Positions 20,863 to 31,323 of a stretch of 64,000 nucleotides of DNA are shown here, in pieces. A model generated the notes under the pieces. It searched no databases and was not told where the DNA came from. It saw only the letters and a program-made list of their open reading frames with translations. Origin of the DNA: Gaeumannomyces sp. JS-464 (taxonomy: Eukaryota > Ascomycota > Sordariomycetes > Magnaporthales > Magnaporthaceae); assembly GCA_002197995.1 (NCBI GenBank), contig NGZR01000003.1, forward strand, positions 3,782,001 through 3,846,000. The letters run 5' to 3'. Position 1 is the stretch's first letter, and the number at the start of each line of letters is the position of its first letter. The translations under genes were made by a program, and so were the position numbers.

Positions 20863-23556
20863 TCAAATGTGACCGTCGCCGCCGCGCAGCCATCGCTGCA
20901 GCGCCAACCCGCGCCGCAGCGTGTCGGCGCACAGCCCCCAGTCCTCGATTGCCATCTGCATGAAGCCGATCTGAACAATCGACTTGACGAAGCCCGAGTG
21001 CGGCTTCACGTGCGCCATCGAGACCACCTCCCTGGGGTCATCCCACCGCGGCGCATCAGCAACGGCGTCGCCGTCACGTCGCGTGTCGTCTTCCTCGGTC
21101 ATCTGGCCGCCACCGCGCGTCCCGGCTGTTGTCGCATCGTCATCCCCGCCACGTGAAGTCTCTAGCGTCGTCTTGGACGCGGAAGACTGCTGCTGTCCCC
21201 TCTCGCGCGCGCGCCGCCCCGCTAGCCTACTCCTACTTCCGGGGTATTGGATCTCACGGGTCGTCGGCATGATGGCCATGAGCATGAAGAGGAACACGCC
21301 GATGATGCCCCGCCACCGCCCCCAGCGGGATCCGCCACGTCGCCATCAGCAGCGCCAGCGCCTCTGACGGCAGGCATATCTCGCTGAATGGTCTTCGCTC
21401 AGCTAAGGCGCGTGCGTACAGCATCGCCGCGAGTCGCACCCTGTGTACAGCGGGTCCGGTTCCTGTCGTTGCTGTCTGTTGCGGTTTCCCCTTGATCGCC
21501 TTGACCTCCGTCGGCCGCAGGCTCAGGCGCCGACGCCGCCGATGCCGACCCCCTTGACCGCTGCGTCTGCTGGGGATGCACCCGGTCCTCTAAGTCGGGG
21601 CTGGTGGTTGGCGGCTTATTGGGACGCTCGCCGTGGCTGGCGCTCACGGGAGGATTCGAACTCGTTACCGGCCGAAGGCGTTGTGACCCTTGACGACGAT
21701 GTGTATGAAGGATAGTCCGGGAGCAACGAGTGCGGCCTGGCGTCCGACGCTGCCTCCGGGCTTAAAGTCGACCGCTTGCTTCGAGTGCTCGGGCTTGCGA
21801 CCACTCCGTCGCCTCTTCCGCCCCCCTCATCTCGTCCTACTCCTGCACCCGTTCCACCGGAAGTAGCAACATCATTTCCGTCTGGCTCATAATCATCCGC
21901 ATCTTCGGTTGATGCTACGGGCCCACCCGGCGACTCGCTGTTGAGCCTGCTGATACGGCCGTAAATCCAGGCCGCTGTCGACCTCACCTTCCGCTCCTGG
22001 TCTGGCGTCGGGTCCGCGGGAAGCGCGAGCGCGAGGCTGATGAGGAATCGCAAATCATCGAGGATGGAGGCTGTAGCCGGGTGCAGGCCGAGTGCGTCTT
22101 CACATGACACAAATGTCGGCGCGCCTCCGCTGCCGCCCCTTCCCAACCGCGCCAAGGGCGACCCGTAGCGCACCTTGAAATGCTCCCGAGTAGGCTCGAC
22201 ATACTCAAAGTTGAACCCGTCCGGCTGTCCCTTGTCCATGGTTGGTGTGTCTTCGAGCCACCAGGCGATGGCGAAATCGTCCACGAGAGCCACCTTGGTC
22301 ACCAGGGCGCCGACGCCGTGCGAGGGAACCCCCCGCGCAGGCGGACCATCTCGCGGGCCCTTGAGATGTGCCTGCACGACCTCGGGCTCGCCGAAAAACC
22401 ACTCGATCGAGATGAACTGCACGACCGGCCATGACCTCGTCGCCGATCCACATCTCGGACCGGAGGTGCTCGTTGAGCGCCGAGATGGCCTCCCCCTTGC
22501 CGCATCGTCGAGCTCTGGTCGATAAAGCCACGTTCAGCTAGAGAGCGGGCTGAGATGTAAAGGCTGGTGCGAGCCAATAGCGGCGATTGGATACACCAGG
22601 GTACGTAAGTCGTTATGAAAGGGTTGTCGAGGTCCGGCTCGCCGTCGAAGGAACCTTTGAACCGATACAGCAGTTCTGGGACTAGTTCCCGGTTAAAGTC
22701 AGCCTCCTTCTAGAGCCCTTCATCTTCTTTGCTTGGTGATGGGCATAACCAAGCGATGGCTCCTCGACTTACACGTGCATATAAGCATTGCATTCTCCTT
22801 GGTCGGAGCTATGGGTAGATGGCCGATGCTCTGGACAGGCCCACTGAGCTGGCACTGGTAGACGATACCATCGAGCCCGAACGCTAGGCCGCGGGTGTTG
22901 GTATGATTCTTCGTCCTCTGGCCTCGTGTTGCTGTCTTCCAGATCGACCTTCCGCCATGGCCAGGCTTTGGTGGTAGGTTGGCTCGCCTGGAATCAGGTC
23001 GATACCCCCCCCAGTGGCCGCCGCCAGAGTGTCCCGCATCCGGGAAGGCCGCGGTGAGACTCAGCTCGGGGAGACGTTCGACCTGTCGCCTTCCGGCCAC
23101 CGTGCTTGTCGACGAGTCCGGGGCTCGTGTGGTCTTCTGATTTTGTCGCACGTTCTGTGGCCCCAAGACGGCGACGAAAGCCGGAGCGTCGGCCCTTCGG
23201 GGCCATAATCGCAAATTGGCTCCGGGAAGCGGCGCTTACAGTTGCTGCAGGGCTGCCCTTGGTTGCACTGCACGCGGAATTAGAGATGGAGGGGCGCCAC
23301 GAGCGGGGGCCTGCTGCTGCCCGCGCGCCGTTTGGAGGAGAGACGATGGAGACCACCACCCCAAGCAGCCCCCCTCTCGTTGACCGGGCATGGCAGGACA
23401 TGGAACGAGGAAAGGGGCTGCGGGGAGACGCCAGAAATCGCGGAGCACTTACTTTCTGTTTGCGCCTTCGGCACTCCCGCAGGACGTGGTTGATCGCTCG
23501 GCCTTCTTGCGCGGTGGCGGCAACGATTGGTCCGGCGCCTGCTCCTGGGCCTGCAT
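20863..23556 (-). CDS. Zn2Cys6 transcription factor with fungal-specific C-terminal region (many frame breaks)
   Basis: The gene starts MQAQEQAPDQSLPPPRKKAE. A Zn2Cys6 cluster is split by an intron (23452-23268): ECRRRKQK before it and CNQGQPCSNCKRRFPEPICD after it. The first cluster Cys is in frame only if one base is restored near 23476. The later part includes LDNPFITTYVPWCIQSPLLA, SMHSLAE-type text around ISARSLAERGFIDQSS, WFFGEPEVVQAHLKG, MLYARALAERRPFSEICLP and HSGFVKSIVQIGFMQMAIED, typical of the Fungal_trans_2 (PF11951-like) regulators. Further introns are likely at about 22772-22707 and 21647-21590. Apparent one-base losses occur near 23476, 23006 (a run of eight C), 22493 (G5 on the coding strand), 22400, 22330, 21445 and 21320. 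It is either a pseudogene or, as I favour, a sequence with errors. It could regulate the neighbouring transporters. Confidence 0.65.
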
Positions 23557-24857
23557 CGTACTGTGGTTCTGGGTGGCTGCTGTTGTGCACGCCTTCGGAG
23601 GAGGCTGGCTCGCGGTCTCGGGAAGATTTTTTTTTTTTTTTTTTTTTTCGAGGGGGCGCCCGTCTAAAGCGGCAACCAGCACGAGGCTCACCCAGTTCCC
23701 CAACTGAAAAAAAAAGAAGAAAAAAAAAAGTCGGGAACCCAGCGCCTCTTCTCGCCACGGTGGTGAGCCTTGTTTATTTACCCTTTTTTATATCTCGGCT
23801 GCGCTGGCTGCCTTTATCGTTGTGGCAGTGAGAAGCGACGCACGATGCGTCAGGAAGGGGGAAGAAACGTGGGCGAGGGGGGGAAATACACAGCTCAAAG
23901 CTGCAAACGGACACTTTGGTTTCTTCCCCCTTCCCTTCTTTTTTTTCTTTTCTCCCGGCATTTTTTGCAGGCCTTGGCAGTGGATGGGATTCTACGTAGA
24001 TCGCCCTCTGTATGCACCATGCCAGCCACCGCAGCGGACGATCCAATCAGGTGGGGCGGCCGGCGCGCCATCGCGACGCTAACGAGACTTACCAGGCACC
24101 TGGGTCACATTCTGGTGGGGATGTTTTTGCACTGCCGTTGGGGGCTGCGCCGCGCCGGTCCCAGCCCTAAGATACGCGATCGCTCCAAGTGCGAGGCGGT
24201 GTTTGGTCGCGCACGGCAGCCCCCGTTTGCGTGGCGTCGCGCGTGCCAGCGTATCAGAGACGTCCGGCCTGGCCAGGGGTGTTGTGCGCCAAGCGCCGTC
24301 TGTTTGGCTTGTTTCCGATCTTCCCGTCGTCCATGTGCCTCGCTGTGCGCCTTGCTCGCGCTGCATGCCCGATCTGGATGGCTGGCTCTTTCTCATCACG
24401 TGCATCCGCCGCGCTCACCAGTTGATCAGTCCTCAGTCAGCAACGGTTATTCCATCAACTATTGACGGGCCAATATGATCATGGCGCTCTTCATTGATAC
24501 AAGATTTGTGTTGCTCTTTCAATTTCTGGCGTCGGCCTTTGTCCGCATCACGTCTCACGCCTTTGACAACCCTCAGTGAGGGACACAAATCATAATAATG
24601 GTCAGGAATAAACAAAGAAAATACCAGGCAGTCATGCTGACACCCAAGGAACAAAGAGTGCATATAACATACGTCCTTTGTGCCTATCACAGGGACTGAG
24701 CATGAGTCCAGTTATAAGATAAACTTCAAGCCTCTTCGAGTATGTTCACTACAAAAACGGCATCCATCACAAGAGGACATCCTCCAGAATTCTCGCGACT
24801 TTCGAAACCACAAACCCTCAACTTCAACACCAAACTCCCCAACACCCTCACTTAACA
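23557..24857. other. Divergent intergenic region with long poly-T tract
   Basis: 1.3 kb between the regulator start and the small-protein start. It includes a 22-base T run at 23627-23648, about 70 bp upstream of the regulator ATG. CATCACGTGC at 24394-24403 contains an E-box-like CACGTG. No gene is supportable. Confidence 0.5.
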
Positions 24858-25153
24858 ATGGCCAACACTCCCGACAACTGCATTTGCGAGGCCTGTTCCT
24901 GGGAGAGCAACCGTCGCTGGCTCGAGGAGCGATCCAAGGCATGGGGCGGCTCCGCGGTCGAGCCTCACACAGAGGATCTGCGGTGTGTCCGCACCGGCAA
25001 GGTCATGGTCCGCGGCGTCAAGCCGCCGCCGCCGCCAAGGACGAGACCAAGAAGGTCTCGAGGCGCCAGAGCTTCTTCCTGGACGACACAGGAAGACCAT
25101 TGACCAAGGTGATCCAGGCCTTCTCGGAGCTCAACGCGTCGGAGAAGGGGTAG
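24858..25153 (+). CDS. Small hypothetical protein, about 98 aa (one frame break)
   Basis: The start MANTPDNCICEACSWESNRR is in a good fungal context (CAATGGC). It holds a C-x-C-x2-C motif followed by WLEERSKAWGGSAVEPHTED. A break of one missing base lies in a GCC repeat near 25019-25036. Past it the other frame continues with KDETKKVSRRQSFFLDDTGR and ends FSELNASEKG at 25153. With the base restored the length is 297 bases. The two halves share codon character and have no stops. I do not recognise the family. No signal peptide or membrane segment is visible, so a small cytosolic or nuclear protein is likely. Confidence 0.5.
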
Positions 25154-28100
25154 TCTTCTAACAAGGATCGCAGGTCCTGCGGATGGCTCCTAGGTTTAGG
25201 GGCTCAAGGTAGATGCGCAACTAGTTTCTCTGTGGTAAGTTATCAGGAGTTGTGAAACTATCAAGTCTTGCTAGTTTCGAATGCAGCCTAATTTGAAGCT
25301 TATCTCCCAATGCCCCCTAAACGCTTAACTATAGAGTGCATATTAATGTGGTGCACGCTCAAGTTCCCAACATCTGGGCCTCGCTTGTCTCTCATTAAAG
25401 CTTTGATAATGCTGTCCATCCCGGCACCTGGCCTCAAGAAGGCTGAAAACTCTACACCCTCGACCTTGATCCACAGGACCTCCCTACGACACCGGTAAGT
25501 CTAGCAATCGCATGTGGGAAAGCTTCGATATGGGAGCTGCCGTGGAGATGCTGACCTCTTGGCCCTTGGCGTACTCACAGAAGCTGCCCGTACTCACACA
25601 TCGTGCATCAGCTTCTACACCCCTCAGGGATCATAAAAGTGCTCCGCACAGAGGGGCTAGAGATTTATGATCCCCGAGATATGTAGGCCCTTCTTACTGC
25701 TCCATCGATCTACGCATGGAGGGAAGGGGTCGGCCGGAGGCGCAGACTCGGCGGGCAGGGTTTGGACGAATGAGCCATCAAACCGCTCTGGGCTCCGAAC
25801 ATGCGGCAGCATTGTTTCTCCCGCCCCTACCGTGACTGGCGGCGACGACGGCGAAGTAATGACTATCGCTGCTTCCATCGATACAGCGGTGGCTGGCGAA
25901 TGTAGCATCGGCGGCGGACAGATGGCCGGTTGGGCAGCATGGGAGGCAGATCGCCGTCGTGGTAGGCTGCAGCCGTGGCCCGCGGAGCGCCGTTTGCTTC
26001 CTTCTTGGGAAACAAGTCGGTTGGCGCGGTTGGCTGACACAGCCAATCCACTAGATTTGCTGTACTCCCGGCGCTCATTCTGGTATGAGCCCTTGTCCAG
26101 GAGCTCAAGCTTGATATAGGGAGATGATGTATATAAAGCAATGATGGCGCTACAAACCTTGATCTCGCCAAAATGTTTGACCGGATTGAAGTGCCGAGGC
26201 TTGACTTTTTTTTTCATTTTTCTTTTTTTCCATTAGGCGCCGCGTCGAGAAAGTCTATTACCAATTAGGTAGCTCCTGGAGGTGGGTTTGGGGAATGCTT
26301 ATTTACTCCAGAGGCCAGAACGCCAGACGAAATAGGAAAGAGGTCCCCGAATGGGGCCGGATCTTGACCAGTGACACCCAAAGCAGAAAGAATAGGGACG
26401 GCAATGACGGGGTTCAATAGGGTTAACTTTGCTGTGTTTACGGGAGCGCACGGGCGGGCAGGCAGCGGGTGTTCGCTCTCGGGGAATAAACATGCGAAGA
26501 ATCTGGCAGATAAATCGGACTGCATGGACAATTGCGGGCCTTTGTGTATACAAAGGATACGCATGTAGGAGACAGACATGACATGTCATAGATGCAGGCC
26601 AAAAAGGCGCACCGCCAGCAGCCAGCAGCAGCCAGAATCTAGATCAATAGGTAGATGGCGAGAAATAGATGCCGAGAAATAGATGCCGAGAGGAATACCA
26701 CCTTGGCCGTGTTTCCCCAGCGGCGGCTGGCAGGCGGGACATTAATCAAAACACGCAGCGGCCCACTGCCGATAACACAGCGCAGAGTCGTCGTCGTATC
26801 ACCATCGCGATGCACACCGAGCCGGAGAGCTCAGCCATCTCGCTAAGGCGGCCGAATGATTCGACTTCGTCTGCACTTTCAGATAGCATGATTCGAGCCC
26901 CGTCTGCAGCTGCCAGGTGGGGTTGGTTGGGGGCAAACGTGCGGAAAGCGAGCGATGGCGAAACCGAGTTGCTAGTAGGGTCCAGCAAATGCTTGCGAAG
27001 ATCAGGTACGCGGCGGGCGAGCAGGTCACTCAATGTATGTAAGTAGGTGCAATCTGACACCTGGGGCTGGTCACCTGGGCACCCACGGCAGCAACAGGCC
27101 GGGCCCTTGCCCCTGTACCGAAGCCCCGACTTGCCAGAACCCTGCCGGCCTGCCTCGATTGATTGCGTCAAATCAGCCCTGCCTGCCCCGTGCTTCTCTG
27201 CGCGCCGTGGGCCCCAGCCCAGTCCAGCCGTGCCATACCGCTCTCGTGTTGAGCCTCAAACCTTCGCGGCCCGCTGCCATGTCTATGTATCGATGGCTGC
27301 CGTTGCGGGTTCCTACTACGTGCGCATCATGAGCTGCTGTCGGGGGAAAGCTGGCTGACTTCACGCGCCTTGCTCGGGACGCCCAGGTGGGTGAGGTTAT
27401 CGCGCAAAGCGCTGGAAAGAAGGAGGAGGGGTAGATAGAGCCCTCCGCCACGCTGGGCAACGAAATCGGCCGGGCGAGCCGTCTCAGATGAGGGCGCGAA
27501 CTTGGAATCCTGGGGGCTCGCTTAAAGGAGGGGGATTTTCGCTTGGGAAGGAGCCGCCCCCGAACGCCGACCACCGGCGACCGCCCAGCGCTGTGGCGGC
27601 ATGCTCATTCAGATTCGCATGTCTCTGGCCTCCTCGCTTGCTGCCAGAATTGTGGACTGGCACTCGCTAGCGCTGAGGCCATCACCACATCAAGGCAGCG
27701 CTGCTAAGCACGTGGGGTGACACCGGAGCGGAGGGCGCTAGAGGCTGCGCCGGCCAGCGCTAGCACGCTGAATTCAGGAAGGCGCGCCTGTTGCGCTCAA
27801 GCCTCCAGGGAAACCCCTCCACCGACCCCTCGTCAAACCGGCCTTTGGCAACTTGCACGAGTAATAATCCATGGCGATGGGCCCTTTGAAAGGACATCGG
27901 TCCCTTTCCCGACAGCCAGCGAGGGTCCAAGCACGACGCACACGTCCAGGGGCCCTCCTGGGTCGAAATTGTGGAGGGAATCTCCTGCCATGCGACGTGA
28001 GGGATGAGAGAGAGAGAGAGGCGATCTGCGAGTGCGCGGCCACCTCTGGACAATACAAAGAACCCAATGGCTGCCGGGAGCTTGAACCAAGGCCTCGGCC

Positions 28101-28317
28101 GCTCTCGTTTTGTCCCGTTGCCTTTTCCTGCCATCCCTCTGAACCGTCACATCGTCCCCCCAGAGCCATGTGCGGCTGCTGCAGGCCGGCCGTCTCCTGG
28201 TGATCGGTTGCGCTGAACACGCCTGACCGTGCCCGTTCCTTTCTTGGCTCGCCGGCACACCACCACATATACGACTTCCCCCCAGGACCGCAACCACGAG
28301 CCGTACAGAGGCTTACG
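25154..28317. other. Long intergenic region
   Basis: About 3.2 kb without a convincing gene. Open frames at 25657-26217 (minus) and 26746-27171 (minus) have partly protein-like composition but no recognised motif, no obvious start context and no clear splicing. A CAGCAGC-rich stretch lies at 26611-26633. Confidence 0.45.
26660..26687. repeat. Two copies of a 14-base unit
   Basis: The unit GAGAAATAGATGCC is present twice head to tail, followed by the beginning of a third copy. Confidence 0.85.
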
Positions 28318-30097
28318 ATGAATAACCGAGCCCGTCGCCCTCGGGGCCTCCCCCCGGAGCTCCTCCCATGGGGCCCCTCTCAAGTTCCAGCCGGGCGAGC
28401 GCGAGAACTACAACAGGGGCCCCGAGATCATTGGTGTCAGCTGCACGCTCGGCGCCTTGGCCTTCGCCATCGTGTGCCTCAGGGTCTGGGTCAGGATAAA
28501 GTTTATCAACCGGATAGCCGTCGAGGACTACCTCATGGCCGTCTCCGCTGTTCGTCGATCCCTTCCTTCAACCTTGTCTTCAACTTTGGTCCTAGGGCCT
28601 CGAGGAGTACCGCCGTCTATCGTGCCTGGGTTAGACGCCGTGTTTGGCTAACACGTCGTAGATAATGTTGCTTGCCTTGGCTATAATAACCGTCCCTATG
28701 TGCACCGAGGCGCAGGCCGCCATATCGAATACATCCCGCTGCAGGACCTGCCCGCGGCCCTCCATATCAACTTCGTCACTCACCCTCGTCACTAATCGCG
28801 CTTGGGATGGCCAAGCTAAGCGTCGGCTCCTTCCTCCTTAGAGTCTCTCCGTCTAGGTTCTACACCTGGTTCATCTGGATTCTTCTGGGAGTAACTGTGC
28901 TATCAACTGGCGCTGGGACCTGTAAGCGGTGCTCTAGCTCATCCGGGACTTGCCGTATCAAAGCTCGGCGGGAGAGAAGCTAATTTTTCTCCCCCCTTCC
29001 TAGTGCAACTTATACTTCAGTGTCGGCCAATGGAGTTCATTTGGAACAAGGCCCTGCCCGGCGGCGGCCAGTGCATCCCCGGCGACATAGTCGTGGCTGC
29101 TGCATACACCGGTTTCGCCATTGGGATCGCCACAGACTTTATCTTTGCCCTGTTGCCGATCCCGATGCTCTGGAATGTTCAGCTAAACTGGAGGGTCAAG
29201 CTAGCCATTATGGGCATTCTGTCGCTCGGTCTATTGTATGCGGCTCACCACTATTGACCTCTCCCCATTACCAAACTGGCCTTGTTTACTAACACGCGCC
29301 TGTCGTCGACCCAGCACCACTGCAGCGGCCATCGTCAAGACCATGTTCATCTCGAACCTGGCAAAGGAGGGTGATTTCATGTGGGACAGTGTAGACATCA
29401 CAATCTGGTATGTTACAACGCACCACGACACAGAGAGGCCACCGCTAAATGTCGCCCGCCCAGGTACAACGCCGAAATCTCGGTGGCCATCATCGCGGGG
29501 TCCATCCCCAGCCTGAAGCCGCTGTTCAAGAAGATCCTGGAGAGCACATCTGCCAGGAGATACGCCTACGGCAGCGGCAAGAACGGCGCCAGCTCCAGGT
29601 CCAGGGGCGGCACCGGCGCCAACGGCGCCAGCAGGGCCAGCAGGGCGCCCGCGCGGAACAGCAAGATGCCGACACGGGGCAGCAAGCACCTCAGCACGTC
29701 TGCGCCCTACGGCGGCGGCGACATCGACGACGACGTCGCCAACGACAAGCTCGGCAGCACGTTCGAGATGTCCCCCAGCCCGGGGTCGAGGCCGACGCCC
29801 AAGTTCGAGTCGCACGTCGCCGCCGCCACCACACCCGGCGGCGGCGTCCGGCGCAACGCCAGCCCGGTCTCTACGGCGCCCGTCCTGGACGGCGACGCCA
29901 ACAGCGCCACGGGGATAGGGATGGCCATAGGTGGCGACGGGGTCCACAGCCGCAGGTCGTCCGGGGAGAGCAGCGGCATCATCATCCAGAGGCCGGACGA
30001 CGACTACCTGACGCCGGGGAGGATCACGAGGACGACGGAGATATCGGTCGCCGTCGAGGACGTGGATCAGAGGAGGAGCGTCAAGGACATGGTATGA
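28318..30097 (+). CDS. Rhodopsin-domain (PTH11/SAT4-like) integral membrane protein
   Basis: A seven-helix membrane protein of the fungal rhodopsin-domain family, which includes PTH11-like receptors. Exons: 28318-28549, 28662-28921, 29004-29235, 29315-29407 and 29464-30097. Landmarks: PEIIGVSCTLGALAFAIVCL (helix 1), VEDYLMAVSA, KLSVGSFLLRVSPSRFYTWF, GTLQLILQCRPMEFIWNK split by an intron, FALLPIPMLWNVQLNWRVKL, and TTAAAIVKTMFISN. The cytosolic tail of about 200 residues is Gly/Ser/Arg-rich. Three small breaks are needed: one extra base near the C6/G4 runs at 28350-28375, and missing bases near 28718 and 28788. With these, every exon phase matches and the protein is 483 aa. A receptor role is inferred from family membership only; no CFEM domain precedes it. 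Confidence 0.75.
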
Positions 30098-31323
30098 CCA
30101 GGGCCTGGGACGCCAGGCGAAGACTGATGACCGTCTGCAGTCCTTGCAAAGATAATTAAATCAGTAACTATCCATGAGCAATATTACCAACTTTAATTCG
30201 TTACAAAGGTCCCCAGTCTCGACATTGCGCCGTCTTTCCCGCCGGCTGCCAGGTCGCTAAGATGGCGACCGACAAGGCGGCATTGCCCTCACCGATGTCC
30301 TTTCAGCAGCCAAGCACCTACAGGCCGATCGCGCTGGCCTAGCATTTTTTTTCTTCTTCTGTTTTTCTTGTCGACCCCAAATCACAACTACGCACACACA
30401 TTAGACCATGTCAGTGACGGCGCCGTGCTAAGCCCTGTTTTGTGGCTGGCGCGCCGTCACTCTGGCACACGAGGCGGGGACCCTGACGAAGCCGCGGAAG
30501 CAGTCTGGGGACCATTGTTATCGACCAACGGCGGCTTCTACGCCTCCTGTCACGACTTCCACACTTGACAGCGCACATAATAGCAAACTACCTATTTAGG
30601 CATCTATCACGCAGCTTTCGTGGTAGGCTGAAACATCTTGATTATCCCTGCCGTGTATTCTGCAGTCTAGGTGCACGTAGATCCGTCACGCTATGGTTTC
30701 TTCGCCGTGTTCACGATTGTCATTGTTAAAAACGGGTGCTGCTCATGCCTGTAGAGCTGAAGACACCCCCGTATAGGTGCCTACCATGCAAGCAGAGTCT
30801 CACGCAGCCAACGCAAACCGCGACGGCCGCGCTTGCCACTTGGTCAATACGGATACGGCAGGTATGCACCTGCCAGCGTTATTCCTGCTCGTGTATGCCT
30901 GCTAGAGACAAAACTGCCTGGCTCGTCTTCGCTCATTTGGGTCTTGGTCTTGGGTCGGCATGCCAAGGCGCGCTGACCCGCGCCTTGGAATTGCTGCAGG
31001 GGAGTCTGCCGAAGATCTGGGAAGTTTAAAGGCATCTGATGGGCCAGTGGATCAATGATTCGCTCGCCCCAAGGTCCAGGCGGCAGGCTATCGGAATGGA
31101 TATTGGAACCGGGTCTTGACCGCGCCTTGGCAGTGCGTGCGGATTCTGCTTGGCCCCTTGGTATCAGTACACAGTAATACACCGTGTATTCGGTACCAGT
31201 CGATGTCCAGTAAATCGGGAGTCGCCGAGGAGTCCACAAGTGACAACTTGCAAGCATAATGATAGCTAGGTTGCCTAGAACGGCGTGCTCCCGCTCCGGG
31301 CACGCTTTCCACATGCCTCTAAC
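30098..31323. other. Convergent intergenic region
   Basis: 1.2 kb between two converging genes. No gene, RNA or repeat could be supported. Confidence 0.5.

Noticed and set aside
21655..21672. GTTCGAATCC, possible tRNA B box
   Set aside because: It lies inside the coding sequence of the Zn2Cys6 protein and has no tRNA fold.
25657..26217. 186-codon minus-strand open frame
   Set aside because: Partly protein-like, but the opposite strand is equally open and no motif or splice evidence supports either.
26746..27171. Minus-strand frame with a protein-like stretch DLLARRVPDLRKHLLDPTSN
   Set aside because: Too short, no recognisable family and no flanking exons; kept as intergenic.
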